From: Eurosta solidaginis
Taxonomy: Eukaryota > Arthropoda > Insecta > Diptera > Tephritidae
DNA length: 64,000 bases
Assembly (NCBI RefSeq): GCF_040869045.1
Contig: NW_027137024.1
Coordinates: 186,001-250,000, forward strand
Direction of reading: 5' to 3'
Of the stretch, positions 38,591-50,273 are shown in pieces; positions within the stretch are counted from its first letter, which is position 1, and each line of letters opens with the position of its first letter. Below the pieces are notes generated by a model, which had not been told where the DNA came from, made no database searches, and was given only the letters and a program-made list of their open reading frames with translations. The position numbers and the translations under genes are program-made.

Positions 38591-41500
38591 AACGTGTACG
38601 AATTTGTTTAACGCATTTGTTTTGATTACTCGACGTCTCCGTTCTCGTGTAGCCTACATATTGCGTTTTTTTTTTAATTTGCTTACCGGGCTAAAGGTTA
38701 GCATGTTTAAAATACATAAGTCGTTTTGTTCATCATATTTAAGTAGATAACTCATCAGTTGTTTGCATCAGAGCGATAATTTTTGAGATAGTTATTAAAA
38801 CTGTTTAAAGGTTGTCAAACGTTGTGTCTCGTTGTATATCCTTTAATTCTAGAGTTAAATTGATAAATAACGTGTACGAATTTGTTTAACGTATTTGTTT
38901 TGGTTACTCGACGTCTCCGTTCTCGTGTAGCCTACATAGCGTTTTTTTTTTAATTTGCTTACCGGGCTAAAGGTTAGCATGTTTAAAATACGTAAGTCGT
39001 TTTGTTCAACAAATTTAAGTAGATAACTCATCAGTTGTTTGCATCAGAGCGATAATTTTTGAGATAGTTATTAAAACTGTTTAAAGGTTGTCAAACGTTG
39101 TTTCTCGTTGTATATCCTTTAACTCTAGAGTTAAATTGATAAATATCGTGTAAGAATTTGTTTAACGCATTTGTTTTGGTTACTCGACGTCTCCGTTCTC
39201 GTGTAGCCTACATATTGCGTTTTTTTTTTTAATTTGCTTACCGGGCTAAAGGTTAGCATGTTTAAAATACGTAAGTCGTTTTGTTCATCAAATTTAAGTA
39301 GATAACTCATCAGTTGTTTGCATCAGAGCGATAATTTTTGAGATAGTTATTAAAACTGTTTAAAGGTTGTCAAACGTTGTTTCTCGTTGTATATCCTTTA
39401 ATTCTAGAGTTAAATTGACAAATAACGTGTACGAATTTGTTTAACGCATTTGTTTTGGTTACTCGACGTCTCCGTTCTCGTGTAGCCTACATATTGCGTT
39501 TTTTTTTAATTTGCTTACCGGGCTAAAGGTTAGCATGTTTAAAATACGTAAGTCGTTTTGTTCAACAAATTTAAGTAGATAACTCATCAGTTGTTTGCAT
39601 CAGAGCGATAATTTTTGAGATAGTTATTAAAACTGTTTAAAGGTTGTCAAACGTTGTTTCTCGTTGTATATCCTTTAACTCTAGAGTTAAATTGATAAAT
39701 AACGTGTAAGAATTTGTTTAACGCATTTGTTTTGGTTACTCGACGTCTCCGTTCTCGTGTAGCCTACATATTGCGTTTTTTTTTTAATTTGCTTACCGGG
39801 CTAAAGGTTAGCATGTTTAAAATACGTAAGTCGTTTTGTTCATCATATTTAAGTAGATAACTCATCAGTTGTTTGCATCAGAGCGATAATTTTTGAGATA
39901 GTTATTAAAACTGTTTAAAGGTTGTCAAACGTTGTTTCTCGTTGTATATCCTTTAATTCTAGAGTTAAATTGATAAATAACGTGTACGAATTTGTTTAAC
40001 GCATTTGTTTTGGTTACTCGACGTCTCCGTTCTCGTGTAGCCTACATATTGCGTTTTTTTTTTTAATTTGCTTACCGGGCTAAAGGTTAGCATGTTTAAA
40101 ATACGTAAGTCGTTTTGTTCATCATATTTAAGTAGATAACTCATCAGTTGTTTGCATCAGAGCGATAATTTTTGAGATAGTTATTAAAACTGTTTAAAGG
40201 TTGTCAAACGTTGTTTCTCGTTGTATATCCTTTAATTCTAGAGTTAAATTGATAAATAACGTGTACGAATTTGTTTAATGCATTTGTTTTGGTTACTCGA
40301 CGTCTCCGTTCTCGTGTAGCCTACATATTGCGTTTTTTTTTTTAATTTGCTTACCGGGCTAAAGGTTAGCATGTTTAAAATACGTAAGTCGTTTTGTTCA
40401 TCATATTTAAGTAGATAACTCATCAGTTGTTTGCATCAGAGCGATAATTTTTGAGATAGTTATTAAAACTGTTTAAAGGTTGTCAAACGTTGTTTCTCGT
40501 TGTATATCCTTTAATTCTAGAGTTAAATTGATAAATAACGTGTACGAATTTGTTTAACGCATTTGTTTTGGTTACTCGACGTCTCCGTTCTCGTGTAGCC
40601 TACATATTGCGTTTTTTTTTTTAATTTGCTTACCGGGCTAAAGGTTAGCATGCTTAAAATACGTAAGTCGTTTTGTTCATCATATTTAAGTAGATAACTC
40701 ATCAGTTGTTTGCATCAGAGCGATAATTTTTGAGATAGTTATTAAAACTGTTTAAAGGTTGTCAAACGTTGTTTCTCGTTGTATATCCTTTAATTCTAGA
40801 GTTAAATTGATAAATAACGTGTACGAATTTGTTTAACGCATTTGTTTTGGTTACTCGACGTCTCCGTTCTCGTGTAGCCTACATATTGCGTTTTTTTTTT
40901 AATTTGCTTACCGGGCTAAAGGTTAGCATGTTTAAAATACATAAGTCGTTTTGTTCATCATATTTAAGTAGATAACTCATCAGTTGTTTGCATCAGAGCG
41001 ATAATTTTTGAGATAGTTATTAAAACTGTTTAAAGGTTGTCAAACGTTGTTTCTCGTTGTATATCCTTTAATTCTAGAGTTAAATTGATAAATAACGTGT
41101 ACGAATTTGTTTAACGCATTTGTTTTGGTTACTCGACGTCTCCGTTCTCGTGTAGCCTACATATTGCGTTTTTTTTTTAATTTGCTTACCGGGCTAAAGG
41201 TTAGAATGTTTAAAATACGTAAGTCGTTTTGTTCATCAAATTTAAGTAGATAACTCATCAGTTGTTTGCATCAGAGCGATAATTTTTGAGATAGTTATTA
41301 AAACTGTTTAAAGGTTGTCAAACGTTGTTTCTCGTTGTATATCCTTTAATTCTAGAGTTAAATTGATAAATAACGTGTACGAATTTGTTTAACGCATTTG
41401 TTTTGGTTACTCGACGTCTCCGTTCTCGTGTAGCCTACATATTGCGTTTTTTTTTTAATTTGCTTACCGGGCTAAAGGTTAGCATGTTTAAAATACGTAA

Positions 41501-41927
41501 GTCGTTTTGTTCATCAAATTTAAGTAGATAACTCATCAGTTGTTTGCATCAGAGCGATAATTTTTGAGATAGTTATTAAAACTGTTTAAAGGTTGTCAAA
41601 CGTTGTTTCTCGTTGTATATCCTTTAATTCTAGAGTTAAATTGATAAATAACGTGTACGAATTTTTTTAACGCATTTGTTTTGGTTACTCGACGTCTCCG
41701 TTCTCGTGTAGCCTACATATTGCGTTTTTTTTTTAATTTGCTTACCGGGCTAAAGGTTAGCATGTTTAAAATACGTAAGTCGTTTTGTTCAACAAATTTA
41801 AGTAGATAACTCATCAGTTGTTTGCATCAGAGCGATAATTTTTGAGATAGTTATTAAAACTGTTTAAAGGTTGTCAAACGTTGTTTCTCGTTGTATATCC
41901 TTTAACTCTAGAGTTAAATTGATAAAT
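38591..41927 (+). repeat. HOR unit F, 12 monomers (3,337 bp)
   Basis: The unit matches E at offset 3,058 through the 'catagcg' (38,935) and 'aaatatcg' (39,139) monomers. After one additional monomer at 40,258-40,536 the offset is 3,337-3,338: 'gcatgctt' 40,648, 'tacataag' 40,939, 'cgaattttttt' 41,658. The last monomer diverges after 'caacaaat', switching to the 'tttaactctag' type. Confidence 0.8.
40258..40536 (+). repeat. Extra 'aatgcattt' monomer in unit F
   Basis: This 279-bp monomer has 'gtttaatgcattt' instead of 'gtttaacgcattt' and has no partner in E. The same rare T recurs in monomers at about 43,600, 45,548 and 51,390, so it marks a subfamily that has spread only through 40-52 kb. Confidence 0.7.
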
Positions 41928-42483
41928 AACGTGTAAGAATTTGTTTAACGCATTTGTTTTGGTTACTCGACGTCTCCGTTCTCGTGTAGCCTACATATTG
42001 CGTTTTTTTTTTAATTTGCTTACCGGGCTAAAGGTTAGCATGTTTAAAATACGTAAGTCGTTTTGTTCATCAAATTTAAGTAGATAACTCATCAGTTGTT
42101 TGCATCAGAGCGATAATTTTTGAGATAGTTATTAAAACTGTTTAAAGGTTGTCAAACGTTGTTTCTCGTTGTATATCCTTTAATTCTAGAGTTAAATTGA
42201 CAAATAACGTGTACGAATTTGTTTAACGCATTTGTTTTGGTTACTCGACGTCTCCGTTCTCGTGTAGCCTACATATTGCGTTTTTTTTTTAATTTGCTTA
42301 CCGGGCTAAAGGTTAGCATGTTTAAAATACGTAAGTCGTTTTGTTCAACAAATTTAAGTAGATAACTCATCAGTTGTTTGCATCAGAGCGATAATTTTTG
42401 AAATAGTTATTAAAACTGTTTAAAGGTTGTCAAACGTTGTTTCTCGTTGTATATCCTTTAACTCTAGAGTTAAATTGATAAAT
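41928..42483 (+). repeat. Dimer linking units F and C
   Basis: This is one 'gtaag/catcaaat/attgacaaat' monomer plus one 'caacaaat/tttaactctag' monomer. The same dimer follows at 42,484, so it is a simple two-monomer tandem duplication of about 556 bp. The second monomer has a private 'gaaatag' (about 42,400). Confidence 0.7.
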
Positions 42484-45400
42484 AACGTGTAAGAATTTGT
42501 TTAACGCATTTGTTTTGGTTACTCGACGTCTCCGTTCTCGTGTAGCCTACATATTGCGTTTTTTTTTTAATTTGCTTACCGGGCTAAAGGTTAGCATGTT
42601 TAAAATACGTAAGTCGTTTTGTTCATCAAATTTAAGTAGATAACTCATCAGTTGTTTGCATCAGAGCGATAATTTTTGAGATAGTTATTAAAACTGTTTA
42701 AAGGTTGTCAAACGTTGTTTCTCGTTGTATATCCTTTAATTCTAGAGTTAAATTGACAAATAACGTGTACGAATTTGTTTAACGCATTTGTTTTGGTTAC
42801 TCGACGTCTCCGTTCTCGTGTAGCCTACATATTGCGTTTTTTTTTTAATTTGCTTACCGGGCTAAAGGTTAGCATGTTTAAAATACGTAAGTCGTTTTGT
42901 TCAACAAATTTAAGTAGATAACTCATCAGTTGTTTGCATCAGAGCGATAATTTTTGAGATAGTTATTAAAACTGTTTAAAGGTTGTCAAACGTTGTTTCT
43001 CGTTGTATATCCTTTAACTCTAGAGTTAAATTGATAAATAACGTGTAAGAATTTGTTTAACGCATTTGTTTTGGTTACTCGACGTCTCCGTTCTCGTGTA
43101 GCCTACATATTGCGTTTTTTTTTTTAATTTGCTTACCGGGCTAAAGGTTAGCATGTTTAAAATACGTAAGTCGTTTTGTTCATCATATTTAAGTAGATAA
43201 CTCATCAGTTGTTTGCATCAGAGCGATAATTTTTGAGATAGTTATTAAAACTGTTTAAAGGTTGTCAAACGTTGTTTCTCGTTGTATATCCTTTAATTCT
43301 AGAGTTAAATTGATAAATAACGTGTACGAATTTGTTTAACGCATTTGTTTTGGTTACTCGACGTCTCCGTTCTCGTGTAGCCTACATATTGCGTTTTTTT
43401 TTTTTAATTTGCTTACCGGGCTAAAGGTTAGCATGTTTAAAATACGTAAGTCGTTTTGTTCATCATATTTAAGTAGATAACTCATCAGTTGTTTGCATCA
43501 GAGCGATAATTTTTGAGATAGTTATTAAAACTGTTTAAAGGTTGTTAAACGTTGTTTCTCGTTGTATATCCTTTAATTCTAGAGTTAAATTGATAAATAA
43601 CGTGTACGAATTTGTTTAATGCATTTGTTTTGGTTACTCGACGTCTCCGTACTCGTGTAGCCTACATATTGCGTTTTTTTTTTAATTTGCTTACCGGGCT
43701 AAAGGTTAGAATGTTTAAAATACGTAAGTCGTTTTGTTCATCATATTTAAGTAGATAACTCATCAGTTGTTTGCATCAGAGCGATAATTTTTGAGATAGT
43801 TATTAAAACTGTTTAAAGGTTGTCAAACGTTGTTTCTCGTTGTATATCCTTTAATTCTAGAGTTAAATTGATAAATAACGTGTACGAATTTGTTTAACGC
43901 ATTTGTTTTGGTTACTCGACGTCTCCGTTCTCGTGTAGCCTACATATTGCGTTTTTTTCTTAATTTGCTTACCGGGCTAAAGGTTAGCATGTTTAAAATA
44001 CATAAGTCGTTTTGTTCATCATATTTAAGTAGATAACTCATCAGTTGTTTGCATCAGAGCGATAATTTTTGAGATAGTTATTAAAACTGTTTAAAGGTTG
44101 TCAAACGTTGTTTCTCGTTGTATATCCTTTAATTCTAGAGTTAAATTGATAAATAACGTGTACGAATTTGTTTAACGCATTTGTTTTGGTTACTCGACGT
44201 CTCCGTTCTCGTGTAGCCTACATATTGCGTTTTTTTTTTAATTTGCTTACCGGGCTAAAGGTTAGCATGTTTAAAATACGTAAGTCGTTTTGTTCAACAA
44301 ATTTAAGTAGATAACTCATCAGTTGTTTGCATCAGAGCGATAATTTTTGAGATAGTTATTAAAACTGTTTAAAGGTTGTCAAACGTTGTTTCTCGTTGTA
44401 TATCCTTTAACTCTAGAGTTAAATTGATAAATAACGTGTAAGAATTTGTTTAACGCATTTGTTTTGGTTACTCGACGTCTCCGTTCTCGTGTAGCCTACA
44501 TATTGCGTTTTTTTTGTTAATTTGCTTACCGGGCTAAAGGTTAGCATGTTTAAAATACGTAAGTCGTTTTGTTCATCAAATTTAAGTAGATAACTCATCA
44601 GTTGTTTGCATCAGAGCGATAATTTTTGAGATAGTTATTAAAACTGTTTAAAGGTTGTCAAACGTTGTTTCTCGTTGTATATCCTTTAATTCTAGAGTTA
44701 AATTGACAAATAACGTGTACGAATTTGTTTAACGCATTTGTTTTGGTTACTCGACGTCTCCGTTCTCGTGTAGCCTACATATTGCGTTTTTTTTTTAATT
44801 TGCTTACCGGGCTAAAGGTTAGCATGTTTAAAATACGTAAGTCGTTTTGTTCAACAAATTTAAGTAGATAACTCATCAGTTGTTTGCATCAGAGCGATAA
44901 TTTTTGAGATAGTTATTAAAACTGTTTAAAGGTTGTCAAACGTTGTTTCTCGTTGTATATCCTTTAACTCTAGAGTTAAATTGATAAATAACGTGTAAGA
45001 ATTTGTTTAACGCATTTGTTTTGGTTACTCGACGTCTCCGTTCTCGTGTAGCCTACATATTGCGTTTTTTTTTTAATTTGCTTACCGGGCTAAAGGTTAG
45101 CATGTTTAAAATACGTAAGTCGTTTTGTTCATCATATTTAAGTAGATAACTCATCAGTTGTTTGCATCAGAGCGACAATTTTTGAGATAGTTATTAAAAC
45201 TGTTTAAAGGTTGTCAAACGTTGTTTCTCGTTGTATATCCTTTAATTCTAGAGTTGAATTGATAAATAACGTGTACGAATTTGTTTAACGCATTTGTTTT
45301 GGTTACTCGACGTCTCCGTTCTCGTGTAGCCTACATATTGCGTTTTTTTTTTTAAATTTGCTTACCGGGCTAAAGGTTAGCATGTTTAAAATACGTAAGT

Positions 45401-48400
45401 CGTTTTGTTCATCATATTTAAGTAGATAACTCATCAGTTGTTTGCATCAGAGCGATAATTTTTGAGATAGTTATTAAAACTGTTTAAAGGTTGTCAAACG
45501 TTGTTTCTCGTTGTATATCCTTTAATTCTAGAGTTAAATTGATAAATAACGTGTACGAATTTGTTTAATGCATTTGTTTTGGTTACTCGACGTCTCCGTT
45601 CTCGTGTAGCCTACATATTGCGTTTTTTTTTTTAATTTGCTTACCGGGCTAAAGGTTAGCATGTTTAAAATACGTAAGTCGTTTTGTTCATCATATTTAA
45701 GTAGATAACTCATCAGTTGTTTGCATCAGAGCGATAATTTTTGAGATAGTTATTAAAACTGTTTAAAGGTTGTCAAACGTTGTTTCTCGTTGTATATCCT
45801 TTAATTCTAGAGTTAAATTGATAAATAACGTGTACGAATTTGTTTAACGCATTTGTTTTGGTTACTCGACGTCTCCGTTCTCGTGTAGCCTACATATTGC
45901 GTTTTTTTTTTAATTTGCTTACCGGGCTAAAGGTTAGCATGCTTAAAATACGTAAGTCGTTTTGTTCATCATATTTAAGTAGATAACTCATCAGTTGTTT
46001 GCATCAGAGCGATAATTTTTGAGATAGTTATTAAAACTGTTTAAAGGTTGTCAAACGTTGTTTCTCGTTGTATATCCTTTAATTCTAGAGTTAAATTGAT
46101 AAATAACGTGTACGAATTTGTATAACGCATTTGTTTTGGTTACTCGACGTCTCCGTTCTCGTGTAGCCTACATATTGCGTTTTTTTTTTAATTTGCTTAC
46201 CGGGCTAAAGGTTAGCATGTTTAAAATACATAAGTCGTTTTGTTCATCATATTTAAGTAGATAACTCATCAGTTGTTTGCATCAGAGCGATAATTTTTGA
46301 GATAGTTATTAAAACTGTTTAAAGGTTGTCAAACGTTGTTTCTCGTTGTATATCCTTTAATTCTAGAGTTAAATTGATAAATAACGTGTACGAATTTGTT
46401 TAACGCATTTGTTTTGGTTACTCGACGTCTCCGTTCTCGTGTAGCCTACATATTGCGTTTTTTTTTTTAATTTGCTTACCGGGATAAAGGTTAGCATGTT
46501 TAAAATACGTAAGTCGTTTTGTTCATCAAATTTAAGTAGATAACTCATCAGTTGTTTGCATCAGAGCGATAATTTTTGAGATAGTTATTAAAACTGTTTA
46601 AGGGTTGTCAAACGTTGTTTCTCGTTGTATATCCTTTAATTCTAGAGTTAAATTGATAAATAACGTGTACGAATTTGTTTAACGCATTTGTTTTGGTTAC
46701 TCGACGTCTCCGTTCTCGTGTAGCCTACATATTGGGTTTTTTTTTTAATTTGCTTACCGGGCTAAAGGTTAGCATGTTTAAAATACGTAAGTCGTTTTGT
46801 TCATCAAATTTAAGTAGATAACTCATCAGTTGTTTGCATCAGAGCGATAATTTTTGAGATAGTTATTAAAACTGTTTAAAGGTTGTCAAACGTTGTTTCT
46901 CGTTGTATATCCTTTAATTCTAGAGTTAAATTGATAAATAACGTGTACGAATTTGTTTAACGCATTTGTTTTGGTTACTCGACGTCTCCGTTCTCGTGTA
47001 GCCTACATATTGCGTTTTTTTTTTAATTTGCTTACCGGGCTAAAGGTTAGCATGTTTAAAATACGTAAGTCGTGTTGTTCATCATATTTAAGTAGATAAC
47101 TCATCAGTTGTTTGCATCAGAGCGATAATTTTTGAGATAGTTATTAAAACTGTTTAAAGGTTGTCAAACGTTGTTTCTCGTTGTATATCCTTTAATTCTA
47201 GAGTTAAATTGATAAAAACGTGTAAGAATTTGTTTAACGCATTTGTTTTGGTTACTCGACGTCTCCGTTCTCGTGTAGCCTACATATTGCGTTTTTTTTT
47301 TTTAATTTGCTTACCGGGCTAAAGGTTAGCATGTTTAAAATACGTAAGTCGTTTTGTTCATCATATTTAAGTAGATAACTCATCAGTTGTTTGCATCAGA
47401 GCGATAATTTTTGAGATAGTTATTAAAACTGTTTAAAGGTTGTCAAACGTTGTTTCTCGTTGTATATCCTTTAATTCTAGAGTTAAATTGATAAATAACG
47501 TGTACGAATTTGTTTAACGCATTTGTTTTGGATACTCGACGTCTCCGTTCTCGTGTAGCCTACATATTGCGTTTTTTTTTTAATTTGCTTACCGGGCTAA
47601 AGGTTAGCATGCTTAAAATACGTAAGTCGTTTTGTTCAACAAATTTAAGTAGATAACTCATCAGTTGTTTGCATCAGAGCGATAATTTTCGAGATAGTTA
47701 TTAAAACTGTTTAAAGGTTGTCAAACGTTGTTTCTCGTTGTATATCCTTTAATTCTAGAGTTAAATTGATAAATAACCTGTACGAATTTGTTTAACGCAT
47801 TTGTTTTGGTTACTCGACGTCTCCGTTCTCGTGTAGCCTACATATTGCGTTTTTTTTTTTAATTTGCTTACCGGGCTAAAGGTTAGCATGTTTAAAATAC
47901 GTAAGTCGTTTTGTTCATCATATTTAAGTAGATAACTCATCAGTTGTTTGCATCAGAGCGACAATTTTTGAGATAGTTATTAAAACTGTTTAAAGGTTGT
48001 CAAACGTTGTTTCTCGTTGTATATCCTTTAATTCTAGAGTTAAATTGATAAATAACGTGTACGAATTTGTTTAACGCATTTGTTTTGGTTACTCGACGTC
48101 TCCGTTCTCGTGTAGCCTACATATTGCGTTTTTTTTTAACTTGCTTACCGGGCTAAAGGTTAGCATGTTTAAAATACGTAAGTCGTTTTGTTCAACAAAT
48201 TTAAGTAGATAACTCATCAGTTGTTTGCATCAGAGCGACAATTTTTGAGATAGTTATTAAAACTGTTTAAAGGTTGTCAAACGTTGTTTCTCGTTGTATA
48301 TCCTTTAATTCTAGAGTTAAATTGATAAATAACGTGTACGAATTTGTTTAACGCATTTGTTTTGGTTACTCGACGTCTCCGTTCTCGTGTAGCCTACATA

Positions 48401-49996
48401 TTGCGTTTTTTTTTAATTTGCTTACCGGGCTAAAGGTTAGCATGTTTAAAATACGTAAGTCGTTTTGTTCAACAAATTTAAGTAGATAACTCATCAGTTG
48501 TTTGCATCAGAGCGACAATTTTTGAGATAGTTATTAAAACTGTTTAAAGGTTGTCAAACGTTGTTTCTCGTTGTATATCCTTTAATTCTAGAGTTAAATT
48601 GATAAATAACGTGTAAGAATTTGTTTAACGCATTTGTTTTGGTTACTCGACGTCTCCGTTCTCGTGTAGCCTACATATTGCGTTTTTTTTTTAATTTGCT
48701 TACCGGGCTAAAGGTTAGCATGTTTAAAATACGTAAGTCGTTTTGTTCATCATATTTAAGTAGATAACTCATCAGTTGTTTGCATCAGAGCAACAATTTT
48801 TGAGATAGTTATTAAAACTGTTTAAAGGTTGTCAAACGTTGTTTCTCGTTGTATATCCTTTAATTCTAGAGTTAAATTGATAAATAACGTGCACGAATTT
48901 GCTTAACGCATTTGTTTTGGTTACTCGACGTCTCCGTTCTCGTGTAGCCTACATATTGCGTTTTTTTTTAATTTGCTTACCGGGCTAAAGGTTAGCATGC
49001 TTAAAATACGTAAGTCGTTTTGTTCATCAAATTTGAGTAGATAACTCAGCAGTTGTTTGCATCAGAGCGACAATTTTTGAGATAGTTATTAAAACTGTTT
49101 AAAGGTTGTCAAACGTTGTTTCTCGTTGTATATCCTTTAATTCTAGAGTTAAATTGATAAATAACGTGTACGAATTTGTTTAACGCATTTGTTTTGGTTA
49201 CTCGACGTCTCCGTTCTCGTGTAGCCTACATATTGCGTTTTTTTTTTAATTTGCTTACCGGGCTAAAGGTTAGCATGTTTAAAATACGTAAGTCGTTTTG
49301 TTCAACAAATTTGAGTAGATAACTCATCAGTTGTTTGCATCAGAGCGATAATTTTTGAGATAGTTATTAAAACTGTTTAAAGGTTGTCAAACGTTGTTTC
49401 TCGTTGTATATCCTTTAATTCTAGAGTTAAATTGATAAATAACGTGTACGAATTTGTTTAACGCATTTGTTTTGGTTACTCGACGTCTCCGTTCTCGTGT
49501 AGCCTACATATTGCGTTTTTTTTTTAATTTGCTTACCGGGCTAAAGGTTAGCATGTTTAAAATACGTAAGTCGTTTTGTTCATCAAATTTAAGTAGATAA
49601 CTCATCAGTTGTTTGCATCAGAGCGATAATTTTTGAGATAGTTATTAAAACGGTTTAAAGGTTGTCAAACGTTGTTTCTCGTTGTATATCCTTTAACTCT
49701 AGAGTTAAATTGATAAATAACGTGTACGAATTTGTTTAACGCATTTGTTTTGGTTACTCGACGTCTCCGTTCTCGTGTAGCCTACATATTGCGTTTTTTT
49801 TTTAATTTGCTTACCGGGCTAAAGGTTAGCATGTTTAAAATACGTAAGTCGTTTTGTTCATCAAATTTGAGTAGATAACTCATCAGTTGTTTGCATCAGA
49901 GCGATAATTTTTGAGATAGTTATTAAAACTGTTTAAAGGTTGTCAAACGTTGTTTCTCGTTGTATATCATATAATTCTAGAGTTAAATTGATAAAT
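42484..49996 (+). repeat. HOR copy C, about 27 monomers (7.5 kb)
   Basis: The copy is paired with D at offset about 7,787 for the first part: 'gttgttaaac' 43,541/51,328, 'ctccgtactc' 43,646/51,433, interrupted T-runs at 43,951/51,738 and 44,514/52,301. After one monomer present only in C the offset is about 7,507 and then 7,501-7,504: 'tgtataacg' 46,120/53,627, 'gataaaaacg' 47,211/54,715, 'ttggatactc', 'ttttcgag', 'aacctgtacg', 'gtgcacg' and 'ctcagcag' 49,041/56,542. Private C variants include 'gagttgaatt' (about 45,251) and 'tattgggttt' (about 46,732). Confidence 0.88.
45548..45826 (+). repeat. Monomer present in C but absent from D
   Basis: An 'aatgcattt' monomer lies between the 'gagttgaatt' and 'gcatgctt' monomers of C. 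In D (about 53,330) the corresponding neighbours are adjacent. This accounts for the offset falling from 7,787 to 7,507 bp. Confidence 0.8.
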
Positions 49997-50273
49997 AACG
50001 TGTACGAATTTGTTTAACGCATTTGTTTTGGTTACTCGACGTCTCCGTTCTCGTGTAGCCTACATATTGCGTTTTTTTTTAATTTGCTTACCGGGCTAAA
50101 GGTTAGCATGTTTAAAATACGTAAGTCGTTTTGTTCAACAAATTTAAGTAGATAACTCATCAGTTGTTTGCATCAGAGCGATAATTTTTGAGATAGTTAT
50201 TAAAACTGTTTAAAGGTTGTCAAACGTTGTTTCTCGTTGTATATCCTTTAACTCTAGAGTTAAATTGATAAAT
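49997..50273 (+). repeat. C/D junction monomer
   Basis: The T-run of 9 and plain 'gtgtacg' start resemble the monomer after D (56,942). The right part, 'caacaaatttaag' and 'tttaactctag', matches the start of C (about 42,206). By analogy with the A/B junction it is probably the unequal-exchange product, but fewer diagnostic sites support it. Confidence 0.5.
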
